From Salinibacterium xinjiangense (GTDB lineage: Bacteria > Actinomycetota > Actinomycetes > Actinomycetales > Microbacteriaceae): a DNA stretch of 64,000 bases. Position numbers and translations under genes: made by a program. The notes under the pieces are model-generated. The model had not been told where the DNA came from. It searched no databases and worked only from the letters and a program-made list of their open reading frames with translations. Location: the NCBI RefSeq assembly GCF_014645015.1, contig NZ_BMLC01000001.1, forward strand, positions 944,585 to 1,008,584, read 5' to 3'. Of the stretch, positions 45,001-52,600 are shown piece by piece (position 1 is the stretch's first letter; the number at the start of each line of letters is the position of its first letter).

Positions 45001-45696
45001 GAAGGTGCTCCCGTCGGCCTTCGCGAATACGGTCGCGTCCCCGTCGAGGTATGGGGCGGGGGAAACCGATCCCGCCAGCGGTTCACCCGCGAATGCCGGG
45101 TTCTCTGCTGCTATGCCGGTGTCGAGCACACCGACGACGACTCCGTCGCCAGCCTGGTCGGCTCCACCGATCGACTCCCAGACGCCGCCGGGGCCGTCGA
45201 GGCCCAGGAAGCTCGTCGATGGCACGGCGGTGATGTGCTTCAGTTCGTCGGGAGTGACGGCGACGACGTTCTTGTCGGCGACCAGCTCGGCGGCCTGCGC
45301 CGAGGTCAGTTCTGCCGAGAATCCGTTGAGGGCAGCCGTGTACGACGAGTCGATCGTGACGCCGGCATCTGCAGCGACGCTCTTCTGCTTCTTGGAGAGG
45401 TAGTCGGTGTATTCGAGCACCGGCGCGCGTCGAGCGTTCAGCTGGTCACCCTCATCCGGTGAGGTCGCCGGATACCCGGGGATGCTTCCGTCATACGTCG
45501 CGACAGCGTTGTCGGCGAGCGTGACGATGTAACGGCCTGGCTCGAAACTTGTTTGACCGGGCCCGCCCGGTGCCGCAAGAGCAGCAGCGCCGGTTCCGAC
45601 GACAAGGCCGGCCGCGACCAGTGAAGCAGTGGCGAGCGCCGCTACTGCTAATCGGATAGAGGGACGAGCAGCAGTACGTTCGACACGAATTCTCAC
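42091..45696 (-). CDS. Secreted subtilisin-like serine peptidase, multidomain
   Basis: Large extracellular protease of 1201 residues. Signal peptide to about residue 42, then an I9 inhibitor propeptide (GRYIVTLADN to VTPDELKHI). The S8 domain has the triad D192 in GVLDTGI, H285 in DGHGSHTA and S616 in SGTSMAAPH, with a PA domain inserted (about 440-560; IVVCERGVYDRVAKS). After the core come an Fn3-like region, a prepeptidase-type domain (FDLDAIDDTTDLDLVVYKLD), and C-terminal Ig-like repeats with WQSNGVDI. No sortase or membrane anchor seen, so it is likely released. It diverges from the flavin electron-transfer cluster. Confidence 0.92.
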   Translation of the reverse strand: MRIRVERTAARPSIRLAVAALATASLVAAGLVVGTGAAALAAPGGPGQTSFEPGRYIVTLADNAVATYDGSIPGYPATSPDEGDQLNARRAPVLEYTDYLSKKQKSVAADAGVTIDSSYTAALNGFSAELTSAQAAELVADKNVVAVTPDELKHITAVPSTSFLGLDGPGGVWESIGGADQAGDGVVVGVLDTGIAAENPAFAGEPLAGSVSPAPYLDGDATVFAKADGSTFRGVCQTGEQFSADDCSTKIIGARYFLNGFGADRLGNAKTGTGEFVSPRDGDGHGSHTASTAAGNVATPASVGGIDFGTITGVAPAAKIAVYKVCWSGPDPAVRSDDGCTTTDLLAAIDGAVTDGVDVINYSIGGGAAQTTFSPTDEAFLGAAAAGVFVAASAGNDGPGASTLDNASPWITTVAASTIPSYQATVTLGDGQAFAGASITVDMTPDAAALTGNLVNSTAFASPGGTDANLCAPNSLTAVPVGTIVVCERGVYDRVAKSAEVLRVGGIGVVLVNRGPGSIDTDQHALPTVHLDARYRDQVVAYAATAGATATFTDGNSTSYTPPTPQVAGFSSRGPLLADGSDLLKPDISAPGVSILAAGPNQESTAPTYEFLSGTSMAAPHIAGLAALYLGERPNATPAEIKSAMMTTAGDTVNADGAAVTDPFTQGAGQVDPTRFFEPGLLYLNGTADWLAYLQALGYDAGVEPVDPSNLNLASISVGTLTAPEAVTRTVTATQAGTFTASIDGLAGIDAVVEPSTLTFGAAGETASYTITLSRTDAALDEFTTGSLTWSSGDTTVRSPIAARPVTIVAPDSVEGIGVTGSVDVTVTPGGNGDIALATSGLSLGALLPDPTGTQTERSGFGGTGESAEYTVDVPAGAEFARFDLDAIDDTTDLDLVVYKLDAAGEPVAGWQSATGSADERVDLVTPEAATYLVLVDVFAAADGTAWDVTVTSVVPGGAPLTLSPAVLPGVQGTPVTYTASWADLAPLSTYLGLVSYADTGRYTAVAVTTGEAPAPDAPLNLVAPVISGKSDVGKKLKATPGEWDMEGLTFGYQWQSNGVDIVGATGAKYTITAADQGTQLTVVVTATAAGLPPGTAASEAVTVRYTSTTSLSLSRQVFSSWQTSIAKVAVTTAAPAAATGTVTITIDDRTTKPLALAADGTVSYTLPKLSRGVYTVSVAYAGDSAVAGSTSSTKLIWVIF

Positions 45697-45888
45697 AGGA
45701 GTCCTTAGGGCGAAAAGGGTTGATACCGGAGGCGGTCGGGTCCGCTCCGCTCACCATAGCCAACATTCACCCCCGAAAAGGGGTAGAACGCGCGAGTTTT
45801 TCCGATTTTCGTCGCGACATCACCTTCAGGGAAACTCACACCCGATAGGACATGCTTGTACGAACAACTCACGACCACGAGGATTCCC

Positions 45889-46326
45889 ATGCGATCACTT
45901 CACGACCACAAGCCAGCAATCGCCGTCTTCGCCGGCCTTACGCTCGTCGGTGCCCTCGCCGGATGCAGCAGCGCTACGGCCGGGGGCGATGCGAACAGTA
46001 AGTCTGATGCGGCAGTCCCCAGTGGGGCGACATACGCCGATGGCACGTACACCGAAAGCGGCAGCTACCAGTCTCCCAACGGCACCGAAACAGTGGATGT
46101 CACGATCACCCTCGGCAACGGTATCGTCACCGATGTCACGGTGGTCGGTAAGGGTGAAAGCCGTGATTCCCAGCGCTACCAGGGCGAATTCATCAACGGG
46201 ATCGCCGCCGAGGTCGTCGGAAAAAACATCGACACCCTCAAAGTGAGCAAGGTCGCGGGATCATCCCTGACGAGCGGCGGATTCAACTCCGCCGTCGACA
46301 CCATCAAGGCCGACGCTGCCTCCTGA
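45889..46326 (+). CDS. FMN-binding-domain lipoprotein
   Basis: Exported lipoprotein of 145 residues: signal peptide with lipobox LAGC, linker, then an FMN-binding domain like that of NqrC/RnfG. YADGTYTESGSYQSP and VTITLGNGIVTDV form the core, and AGSSLTSGGFNSAV corresponds to the flavinylation site that reads S-G-A-T-x-T in related proteins, here with serine in the acceptor position. ATG 45889 has GAGGA upstream. apbE begins 1 bp after its stop, so it is the likely ApbE substrate. Confidence 0.85.
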   Translation: MRSLHDHKPAIAVFAGLTLVGALAGCSSATAGGDANSKSDAAVPSGATYADGTYTESGSYQSPNGTETVDVTITLGNGIVTDVTVVGKGESRDSQRYQGEFINGIAAEVVGKNIDTLKVSKVAGSSLTSGGFNSAVDTIKADAAS

Positions 46327-46327
46327 C

Positions 46328-47176
46328 GTGCGATTCGACGCGATCGGTACCGGCTGGCAGATCGACACGGCGGAGCCGATCGCACCAGGCCTTTCCACGC
46401 GCATCCGGGCCCGCATCGAGGAGTTCGATCGCACATACTCCCGGTTCCGCGAGGATTCGCTCGTCGCGACCATCGCGCGCTCGGCCGGCACCTTCGTGTT
46501 CCCGGATGACGCGGCCGCGCTGTTCGACACATACCGTCGCCTCTACACGGCCACCGACGGCCGCATGTCGCCGCTCGTCGGGCGGTCCATGGACGATCTC
46601 GGCTACGACCGCGCCTACTCCCTGCGGCCGACCGGGATGGTGCGATCGGCTCCACACTGGGACGAGGCGTTCTCGTGGGACGGCCGCGGTCTCACCACGC
46701 TGCGGCCCGTATCTATCGACGTCGGTGCGGCAGGCAAGGGCTACCTCGTCGATATCGTGCTCGGGCTGCTGGCCGAGGCCGGGCACACGGAGGTGATCGT
46801 CGACGCCAGTGGCGACATCCGGCACAGCGGAGCTGACCCGATCAGGGTGGCGCTGGAGCATCCGAAAAACCCCGACAAAGCGATCGGGATCGCGAATATC
46901 GGCAACGGCTCGATCTGCGCCTCGGCCTCCAACCGGCGCGCCTGGGGTGACGGGCTCCACCACGTCGTTGACGCGACGACGGGCCTGCCCACCCGGAGAG
47001 TCATCGCGACGTGGGCGATCACAACGCTCGCGCTGGAGGCCGACGGAATCGCAACAGCGCTGTTCTTCACCGATCCGGAGCGCATCGATACCGAGTTCTC
47101 GTTCGACTGGGTGAGGATGTTGTCCGATGGCCGGGTGGAGTGTTCGACAGGATTCGACGGGGAGATATTCAGATGA
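46328..47176 (+). CDS. apbE: FAD:protein FMN transferase
   Basis: Transfers FMN from FAD to a Thr/Ser of target proteins. 282 residues from GTG 46328. Motifs include MRFDAIGTGWQI, PLVGRSMDDLGYDRAY, DVGAAGKGYLVDIV, DASGDIRHSG and HHVVDATTGLPT, in the order expected for the family. No signal peptide or lipobox is visible, unusual if its target is the external lipoprotein just before it. It overlaps the next gene by four bases. Confidence 0.87.
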   Translation: MRFDAIGTGWQIDTAEPIAPGLSTRIRARIEEFDRTYSRFREDSLVATIARSAGTFVFPDDAAALFDTYRRLYTATDGRMSPLVGRSMDDLGYDRAYSLRPTGMVRSAPHWDEAFSWDGRGLTTLRPVSIDVGAAGKGYLVDIVLGLLAEAGHTEVIVDASGDIRHSGADPIRVALEHPKNPDKAIGIANIGNGSICASASNRRAWGDGLHHVVDATTGLPTRRVIATWAITTLALEADGIATALFFTDPERIDTEFSFDWVRMLSDGRVECSTGFDGEIFR

Positions 47177-48690
47177 GACGAATGCTCGACAGGGTCACGG
47201 GCGCCATCCCGATGTACAAGCTCGTCGTGGTCTGCCTCGCAGCGATCACGGTTCTGGCCTTCGCGCTGTCGTTGGCCGGGCAACTCTCCCAGGGTCCGCT
47301 GGAGCTGCTCGCCTCCCTCGTCGTCGCGATCACCGCCACGGGCGCTTCGGGGTGGGTTGCTGCACGGCTGGCGAGGCGTCAACTGCACCCCGAGTCATCC
47401 ATCATCACCGGCCTGTTGATCTTCATGATCATGGAGCCGTCGATCGACCCGCTCACCCTCGGCGGCATCGCGCTTTCCGGCGTCATCGCCAGCGCCTCCA
47501 AGTACCTCATCGCCGTGCGCGGTCGCCACATCTTCAACCCCACAGCCACCGGGACATTCATCGTCGGTATCACCGGGATCGCGTTCCCGCTGTGGTGGAT
47601 CGGCACCCCGTACCTCCAGCCGGTGATCATCATCGGCGCGCTGCTCGTGCTCTATCGCACCCAGCGGATCGCGATGGGGGCGGGATTCGCCGGGCTCGCC
47701 GGCGCCGTCAGCGTCGCAGCGTCGCTGCTCGGCGGCAGCACCCTCGAGACCGCGCTCGGGTTCGCGTTCCTGTCGTCTGCCCTGTTCTTCTTCGCCGGGT
47801 TCATGCTCAGCGAGCCGTTGACGCTCCCGCCGCGCCTGTGGCAGCAGTTCGTCGTCGCAGGGATCGCCGCCCTGGTCTTCGCGGTGCCGTTCAACTCCGG
47901 CCTGACGAATAAGTACCTGCTGGCGCTGCTGGTCGCAAACCTCGTCGCTTTCGCGTTCGGCCAGCGCCGTGGCATCAGGCTGAGCTTCATCGGCAAGCAG
48001 CAGGTGGGGCCCTCTACCTTCGAACTCGCCTTCCAGCCGGCCCGACCGGTGCGCTTCTCCCCCGGCCAGTACATGGAGCTGGCGATCCCGCACCGCAGGG
48101 CCGACTTCCGTGGCACCCGTCGATACTTCAGCATCTCGTCTGCGCCGAGTGACGACGGGCCCATCACCTTCGCCATCACCTTTGCCATCAGCGCGTCGTC
48201 GAAGAGTTCGAGCTACAAGCAGGCGCTGCTCGAGCTGGAACCCGGGGCGATCGTGCACGGCACCGGCGTGGGCGGCGATTTCCTACTGCCGAAGGATGTC
48301 TCGGAGCCACTGCTGCTCGTCGCGGGCGGGATCGGCATCACCCCGTTTGCCAGCCAGCTCGCCCATGCCACGGCGCGCAGTGAGAAGCGCGACGTAGTGG
48401 TGGCCTACGCAACCAGCTCGACAGGTGAGTTGCCGTATCGCGCGATGCTCGAACACTCTGGCGCGAAGGTCGTGCTGTACTCACCCGAGGCACCCGCAAG
48501 CCTGCCGCCAGGCTGGCAGTACGGCGGAAGCGGGCGCGTGACCGGGGAGCGGCTTGCGGACGCCATCCCGGATCTGGCCCGCCGTCGCGCCTATGTCTCG
48601 GGCCCGCCGGCTCTTGTGAACGACCTGCGGAAGGCCTTGCGCTCGCAGGGCGCCAAGCGTGTGCACTCCGACTACTTCTCCGGCTACTAG
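47173..48690 (+). CDS. NqrB/RnfD-like membrane protein fused to ferredoxin:NAD(P)H reductase domain
   Basis: Fusion of 505 residues. Residues 1 to about 265 form a membrane domain of some nine helices resembling NqrB/RnfD: RGRHIFNPTATGTFIVG and FMLSEPLTLPPRLWQQ are the most telling stretches. The SGAT flavinylation site of canonical NqrB/RnfD is not seen. The remainder is an FNR-type reductase with RYFSISSAPSD for flavin, VAGGIGITPFASQL for NAD(P)H and YVSGPPALV. ATG 47173 overlaps apbE. Likely passes electrons from cytosolic NAD(P)H across the membrane to the flavinylated lipoprotein. Confidence 0.82.
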   Translation: MRRMLDRVTGAIPMYKLVVVCLAAITVLAFALSLAGQLSQGPLELLASLVVAITATGASGWVAARLARRQLHPESSIITGLLIFMIMEPSIDPLTLGGIALSGVIASASKYLIAVRGRHIFNPTATGTFIVGITGIAFPLWWIGTPYLQPVIIIGALLVLYRTQRIAMGAGFAGLAGAVSVAASLLGGSTLETALGFAFLSSALFFFAGFMLSEPLTLPPRLWQQFVVAGIAALVFAVPFNSGLTNKYLLALLVANLVAFAFGQRRGIRLSFIGKQQVGPSTFELAFQPARPVRFSPGQYMELAIPHRRADFRGTRRYFSISSAPSDDGPITFAITFAISASSKSSSYKQALLELEPGAIVHGTGVGGDFLLPKDVSEPLLLVAGGIGITPFASQLAHATARSEKRDVVVAYATSSTGELPYRAMLEHSGAKVVLYSPEAPASLPPGWQYGGSGRVTGERLADAIPDLARRRAYVSGPPALVNDLRKALRSQGAKRVHSDYFSGY

Positions 48691-48709
48691 AGCCTGATTT
48701 TCGCGCGAC

Positions 48710-48759
48710 TGTTCCGCTTTTGTCACCTCACCCAAGCGACAGGCCGCAGAAGCGGAACA
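48710..48759. repeat. Inverted repeat TGTTCCGCTT / AAGCGGAACA
   Basis: Ten-base arms, 30-bp loop, 20 bp after the reductase stop. Could be a terminator for that gene or a member of a dispersed palindromic family. Confidence 0.5.
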
Positions 48760-48901
48760 CTCGGCCGCCGTCGGTCGCCAGTTCTACGATGAGCGCGTCG
48801 CCGCTATCGCCGATCGACAATGGCTGGAATTCTCTATCGCAGGATCGAGACCTGTGTCGAGGTGCTGGCTGCGGACGAGACGATCCATCTGCAGAAGGGC
48901 T

Positions 48902-48953
48902 GGGACGACAGAAGGACCGGGACGACAGAAAGGACCGGACGAGAGAAAGGGCC
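48902..48953. repeat. 17-18-bp tandem repeat, three copies
   Basis: Units at 48902, 48919 and 48937 share GGACGA-AGAAAGG-CC. Copies 1 and 2 differ by one base; copy 3 is diverged and merges with the icd terminator stem. Confidence 0.6.
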
Positions 48954-48977
48954 GGAAGCCTGAGCTTCCGACCCTTT
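48946..48977 (-). terminator. Terminator hairpin after icd
   Basis: Fourteen-position stem with one C-A mismatch and a CTGA loop, 14 bp past the icd stop. On the minus strand it ends in TTTCTCTC, a partial T-tract. Confidence 0.75.
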
Positions 48978-48991
48978 GTACGACGCGAGAA

Positions 48992-50206
48992 TTACGCCAG
49001 TCGCGCGGCCAGGTTCTTGTCGAGCGTGTCGAGGAACTCCTCGGTGGTCTCCCACTTCTGGTCAGCACCGACGAGGGCCGCGAGGTCTTTCGTCATGTGG
49101 CCGGCCTCGACGCTCTTGATGACGACATCCTCGAGAGTGTCAGCGAACTCGGCGAGCGCCGGGTTACCGTCGAGCTTGGCGCGGTGGGCCAGCCCGCGAG
49201 TCCACGCGTAGATGGATGCGATCGGGTTCGTGGAGGTGGGCTTTCCCGCCTGGTGCTGGCGGTAGTGACGCGTCACGGTGCCGTGCGCGGCTTCGGCCTC
49301 GACGACAGACCCATCCGGAACTGACAACACCGAGGTCATGAGCCCGAGCGATCCGAAGCCCTGGGCCACGGTGTCTGACTGTACGTCACCGTCGTAGTTC
49401 TTACAGGCCCAGACATATCCGCCCTCCCACTTCATGGCCGACGCCACCATGTCGTCGATCAGACGGTGCTCGTAGGTGAGGTTCGCAGCATCGAACTGAT
49501 CCTTGAACTCCGTGACGAAGATCTCTTCGAAGATGTCTTTGAAGCGACCGTCGTAAGCCTTCAGGATCGTGTTCTTCGTCGAAAGGTACACCGGATAGTT
49601 ACGCGTAAGCCCATAGTTGAGCGAGGCGCGCGCGAAGTCGCGGATCGACTCGTCGAGGTTGTACTGCACCTGCGCGACGCCGTCACCCGGGGAGTGGTAG
49701 ACCTCGAACCTCTGTGCTTCGGAGCCATCATCCGGGGTGAATTCGACGGTCAGCTTGCCCTTGCCGGAGAACCGGAAATCGGTGGCCTTGTATTGGTCGC
49801 CGAACGCGTGACGACCGATGATGATCGGCTTGTTCCAGCCGGGGACCAGTCGCGGGATGTTCGAGATGATGATCGGCTCGCGGAAGATGACGCCACCCAG
49901 GATGTTGCGGATCGTGCCGTTGGGGCTCTTCCACATCTGCTTCAGGCCGAACTCTTCGACGCGCGCCTCGTCTGGCGTTATGGTCGCGCACTTGACGCCG
50001 ACGCCGTGCTTCTGGATGGCGTGGGCAGCATCGATAGTGACCTGGTCGTCGGTCGCATCGCGGTGCTCGATACCGAGGTCGTAGTACTCGAGATTGATAT
50101 CGAGGTACGGATAGATGAGCGTGTCTTTGATCTTCTGCCAGATAATGCGAGTCATCTCATCGCCATCCAGCTCGACGACTGTGCCTTTTACTGTGATCTT
50201 GGACAA
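48992..50206 (-). CDS. icd: NADP-dependent isocitrate dehydrogenase
   Basis: Oxidative decarboxylation of isocitrate in the TCA cycle, 404 residues, of the homodimeric type shared with eukaryotes rather than the E. coli type. Visible elements are [17 protein letters not shown] at the N-terminus, the [12 protein letters not shown] substrate loop, [15 protein letters not shown] with the metal aspartates, and [14 protein letters not shown] for NADP. ATG 50206 is the family start. A 30-bp palindrome lies 44 bp upstream. Confidence 0.95.
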   Translation of the reverse strand: MSKITVKGTVVELDGDEMTRIIWQKIKDTLIYPYLDINLEYYDLGIEHRDATDDQVTIDAAHAIQKHGVGVKCATITPDEARVEEFGLKQMWKSPNGTIRNILGGVIFREPIIISNIPRLVPGWNKPIIIGRHAFGDQYKATDFRFSGKGKLTVEFTPDDGSEAQRFEVYHSPGDGVAQVQYNLDESIRDFARASLNYGLTRNYPVYLSTKNTILKAYDGRFKDIFEEIFVTEFKDQFDAANLTYEHRLIDDMVASAMKWEGGYVWACKNYDGDVQSDTVAQGFGSLGLMTSVLSVPDGSVVEAEAAHGTVTRHYRQHQAGKPTSTNPIASIYAWTRGLAHRAKLDGNPALAEFADTLEDVVIKSVEAGHMTKDLAALVGADQKWETTEEFLDTLDKNLAARLA

Positions 50207-50250
50207 GCGGAACTCCTAAGGTTTTGGGCCGTGATTAGCATACTCGGTTC

Positions 50251-50280
50251 GAGAAGTATCTCGACATCGAGATACTTCTC
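50251..50280. promoter_or_regulatory. 30-bp palindrome in the icd/GNAT divergent promoter
   Basis: Two perfect 14-bp arms (GAGAAGTATCTCGA and its complement) flank a 2-bp centre (CA). It is equally spaced from both start codons (44 and 45 bp). The inner ATCTCGA/TCGAGAT is reminiscent of MarR-family operators. Likely the binding site of a regulator of icd, GNAT or both. Confidence 0.75.
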
Positions 50281-50325
50281 CCGCGCACTGTGGCACTGGG
50301 TGGGCTCGGGAGATAGCCTGTGTGC

Positions 50326-50781
50326 ATGGGTGAGCTGAGACTGGAAGAACTTTCTGCCAAGACCATCGTCGCGGCAAACAACCTGTCATTGCGTCGCGGA
50401 CAGGAGCAGTTCGTCACGCCGCCGTCGTACGCGATAGCGGATGCCTACCTCAGCCCCGTGACATCGTGGCCCCGGGTCGTGCTCAACTCCGAGGACGAGG
50501 TCGTCGGTTTCATCCGCGGCAATTTCGACCCCGAGTCGACGCAGGAGGAGTTCCGCAGCTGCATCTGGCGTGTGACGGTGGCCGCCAGCGCGCAGGGTAC
50601 CGGAGTCGGTCGCTTCGCCGTGCTCGCTCTCGCGGAAGAGGCGAGACATCGCGGCTTCGACCGGGTGACCGCGGTTTGGGAGCCCGGGGACGACGGTCCA
50701 GAGCAGTTCTTCCTGCGCGTCGGCTTCACCATCAGCGGCGAGACCCAGTACGGCGAGAACATCGGCGTGCTCGGCCTGTAG
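50326..50781 (+). CDS. GNAT family acetyltransferase
   Basis: N-acetyltransferase of 151 residues. The acetyl-CoA motif A reads WRVTVAASAQGTGVGRFAVLAL, followed by RVGF near the C-terminus. Resemblance is to diamine/spermidine acetyltransferases, but the acceptor cannot be set. ATG at 50326 (a GTG two codons earlier is possible). It diverges from icd and its stop overlaps the GTG of the alkyltransferase-like gene by one base. Confidence 0.82.
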   Translation: MGELRLEELSAKTIVAANNLSLRRGQEQFVTPPSYAIADAYLSPVTSWPRVVLNSEDEVVGFIRGNFDPESTQEEFRSCIWRVTVAASAQGTGVGRFAVLALAEEARHRGFDRVTAVWEPGDDGPEQFFLRVGFTISGETQYGENIGVLGL

Positions 50782-51104
50782 TGACTCCAGGGCCTGTGAC
50801 GAACACGGACGATTTCGTCAGCCGGGCGCTCGAGGTGGTCGAGAGCATCCCTCCCGGCTTCGTCATGACCTACGGCGACGTGGCGGCAGCGATGGGGTCG
50901 CGTGCTGCGAGGGCTGTTGGCCGGGTCATGTCCCATTACGGGTCGGATGCCGCGTGGTGGCGGGTCGTGCGCGCGAGCGGTCATCCGGCCATACATCACG
51001 AGCACCAGGCACTCGAGCACTTCCGCGCGGAGGGAACCCCGCTGAGGTGGTCGCGCGACGGAGTGTTCCGAGTGAACCTCGCGGCCGCGCGATACACGCC
51101 GTAG
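50781..51104 (+). CDS. Alkyltransferase-like protein (MGMT family, no active cysteine)
   Basis: DNA-binding protein of 107 residues from GTG 50781. It has the MGMT C-terminal DNA-binding helix-turn-helix (SIPPGFVMTYGDVAAAMGSRAARAVGRVMS). The catalytic P-C-H-R is replaced by A-W-W-R in DAAWWRVVRASG, so it cannot transfer alkyl groups. Alkyltransferase-like proteins bind O6-alkylguanine and recruit nucleotide excision repair. Overlap with the GNAT gene suggests cotranscription. Confidence 0.85.
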   Translation: MTPGPVTNTDDFVSRALEVVESIPPGFVMTYGDVAAAMGSRAARAVGRVMSHYGSDAAWWRVVRASGHPAIHHEHQALEHFRAEGTPLRWSRDGVFRVNLAAARYTP

Positions 51105-51125
51105 GCGCTGGGCCTCGGCGGCGTG

Positions 51126-51184
51126 CAGCTCCCGCCGCGTGCTGTTCCCTTCGTGTCCAGCTCCCGCCGCGTGCTGTTCCCTTC
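51126..51184 (+). repeat. 27-bp direct repeat, period 32
   Basis: An exact 27-base copy (starting CAGCTCCCGCCGCGTGCTG) occurs at 51126 and 51158. The second runs into the left arm of the 90-bp palindromic element at 51181. Confidence 0.75.
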
Positions 51185-51270
51185 CGAAATGACGGACTTT
51201 CGCAGGGCTGGACCAATTCGTTGCCGGGGACTGGTGCCGCGGCATCCACTCTTCTCCGTCATTTCGGAAG
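51181..51270. repeat. ~90-bp palindromic element, copy 1
   Basis: Perfect 16-bp terminal inverted repeats (CTTCCGAAATGACGGA at 51181-51196 and its complement at 51255-51270) flank a 58-bp core. Copy 2 with identical ends lies at 52246-52334. Seventy bases downstream is the AbiEi/DUF559 gene. Confidence 0.85.
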
Positions 51271-51340
51271 GGTGGGTGGCTTGTGCACCGATCGGCGTGA
51301 GCCCCCTGTTGAGCCGCGGGTGCGCCGGAATGCTCGGCGC

Positions 51341-52213
51341 ATGGATTCCATCTACCTCGACGTCCGGCGGCGCGGCGGAGTCGCTCGCACCTGGGAACTA
51401 TTGCGCGATGGGCACACTTCCCATCAGCTGACTGCAGCGGTGCATCGCGGCGAAATCGTGCGCGCGCGGCAGGGTCACTACGTCTGCCCCGAGCTCGATG
51501 AGGCCGAGCTGCAGGCTGTGCGGGTCGGCGGTCGACTCACCGGTCTGGCCGGCGCCCGCCGACACGGCATCTGGACACCGATCCATGCCCCGCTCGAATT
51601 GACGGTCGCCCCGGATGCCCGTGCCCTGCGTAGCCCGACGAATAAGTCGGTGCGGCTGAAGGAGCTCCGCCGCCACCGTGTGCGCGTGCACTGGAACGAC
51701 GGTGCCGCAACCGGAACGCGATCCCTCGTCGGCCCGCTCGGATGCGTTCTGGAGGTGGCCCGCACTCAGCCCGCCAACATCGCGTTCGCCGTCGTCGAGT
51801 CAGCGATCGCGCTCGGGAAAGTATCCCGTTCCAGCTGGGCGCGAGCCGCAAGATCGCTGCCGCACCAGACCCAGGTGAAACTTCGCCGGGTCGACAGGCT
51901 GAGTGGTAGTGGCAGCGAGTCCCTCGCGAAATTCGAGTTCATCGCTGCCGGTATCCACTTCTCTCAGCAGGTTCAGGTCACTTCGGGCATCCGGGTCGAT
52001 TTCGTGCTCGGCGATCGACTGGTGGTCGAGATCGATGGTGCCGAGTTCCACGCTACCCGGGAGGGTTTCGAGGAAGATCATCGCCGCGACGCGGCCCTTC
52101 GGGCGTTCGGCTATCGCGTGCTGCGGTTCAGCTACTGGCAGGTCAGCGAGCGATGGGCCGACGTCATGGCGGCGGTGACGGCCGCCCTGGTGAGTCGTGA
52201 CCACCTGGCGTGA
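51341..52213 (+). CDS. AbiEi-like / DUF559 endonuclease-domain protein
   Basis: Protein of 290 residues with two parts. The N-terminal part resembles the winged-helix AbiEi antitoxin family (GGVARTWELLRDGHTSHQLTAAV, GEIVRARQGHYV). The C-terminal part is a DUF559/Vsr-like PD-(D/E)xK nuclease: VDFVLGDRLVVEIDGAEFH gives the Asp, Glu and IDG, followed by DHRRDAALRAFGYRVLRFSYWQV. No AbiEii toxin gene lies beside it. The gene is bracketed by two copies of a 90-bp palindromic element. ATG 51341 is chosen by homology; longer frames cross the element. Possibly part of a defence or addiction module, but unproven. Confidence 0.78.
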   Translation: MDSIYLDVRRRGGVARTWELLRDGHTSHQLTAAVHRGEIVRARQGHYVCPELDEAELQAVRVGGRLTGLAGARRHGIWTPIHAPLELTVAPDARALRSPTNKSVRLKELRRHRVRVHWNDGAATGTRSLVGPLGCVLEVARTQPANIAFAVVESAIALGKVSRSSWARAARSLPHQTQVKLRRVDRLSGSGSESLAKFEFIAAGIHFSQQVQVTSGIRVDFVLGDRLVVEIDGAEFHATREGFEEDHRRDAALRAFGYRVLRFSYWQVSERWADVMAAVTAALVSRDHLA

Positions 52214-52245
52214 CGGGTTGCCGAGCCGCGGCATCCACACGCCAC

Positions 52246-52334
52246 CTTCCGAAATGACGGAGATGGCAGCGGTCAGAGCCGACCCGCTCGCGCCACCATC
52301 TGGATGGTCGCTGCGATCTCCGTCATTTCGGAAG
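52246..52334. repeat. ~90-bp palindromic element, copy 2
   Basis: Ends are the same CTTCCGAAATGACGGA and complement, and the arms extend to about 26 bp with one mismatch (through GATGGCAGCG). The loop differs from copy 1. It lies 32 bp after the AbiEi/DUF559 stop. Confidence 0.85.
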
Positions 52335-52339
52335 AGGTG

Positions 52340-52396
52340 TAGGGCGGAAGGCTAACGCGGAGCGGCCGAGCGGAGAGGTAGGGCGGAAGGCCAACG
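52340..52396 (+). repeat. 18-bp direct repeat pair
   Basis: TAGGGCGGAAGGCTAACG at 52340 and TAGGGCGGAAGGCCAACG at 52379 differ at one position. Confidence 0.6.
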
Positions 52397-52472
52397 TGGA
52401 GGGGAGCGGTCAAGTGGATGAGGGCGCGAGCGCGATCTGCCGTGGAGGGGAGCGATGAAGTGGGTGAGGGCG
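52396..52472 (+). repeat. 31-bp direct repeat pair
   Basis: Copies at 52396-52426 and 52442-52472 share GTGGAGGGGAGCG, AAGTGG and TGAGGGCG and differ at about four positions. Confidence 0.6.
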
Positions 52473-52600
52473 GTGAACCTCCGCGTAGCGTGCCAGATTT
52501 GTGGTCTTCGCGTCTTCGAACAGCCGGGGGTGCATCCACTCGCCTCTTCGGCGCGTTCATCGAACCAAGGCGGGGCGTGATGGTCGTCACGGCCTCGGGT

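Larger units (their letters stand above)
48691..48991. other. Intergenic region between reductase fusion and icd
   Basis: About 300 bp between convergent genes, without a gene. It holds a 10-bp inverted repeat with arms at 48710-48719 and 48750-48759, a 17-18-bp tandem repeat at 48902-48953, and the icd terminator hairpin. Confidence 0.6.
52214..52600. other. Repeat-rich intergenic region after the AbiEi/DUF559 gene
   Basis: About 390 bp with no supported gene. It holds copy 2 of the palindromic element and two further direct repeat pairs (52340/52379 and 52396/52442), so it looks like a relic of repeated insertion or duplication. The ABC exporter gene ends at 52601. Confidence 0.6.

Noticed and set aside
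43834-45462. 542-residue plus-strand open frame antisense to the subtilase
   Set aside because: Shadow of the subtilase gene; Arg/Gly/Val-rich with no domain.
51181-52334. Insertion sequence
   Set aside because: The paired palindromes look like terminal repeats but no transposase is present and the enclosed gene is a putative nuclease, so it is listed as a repeat family only.
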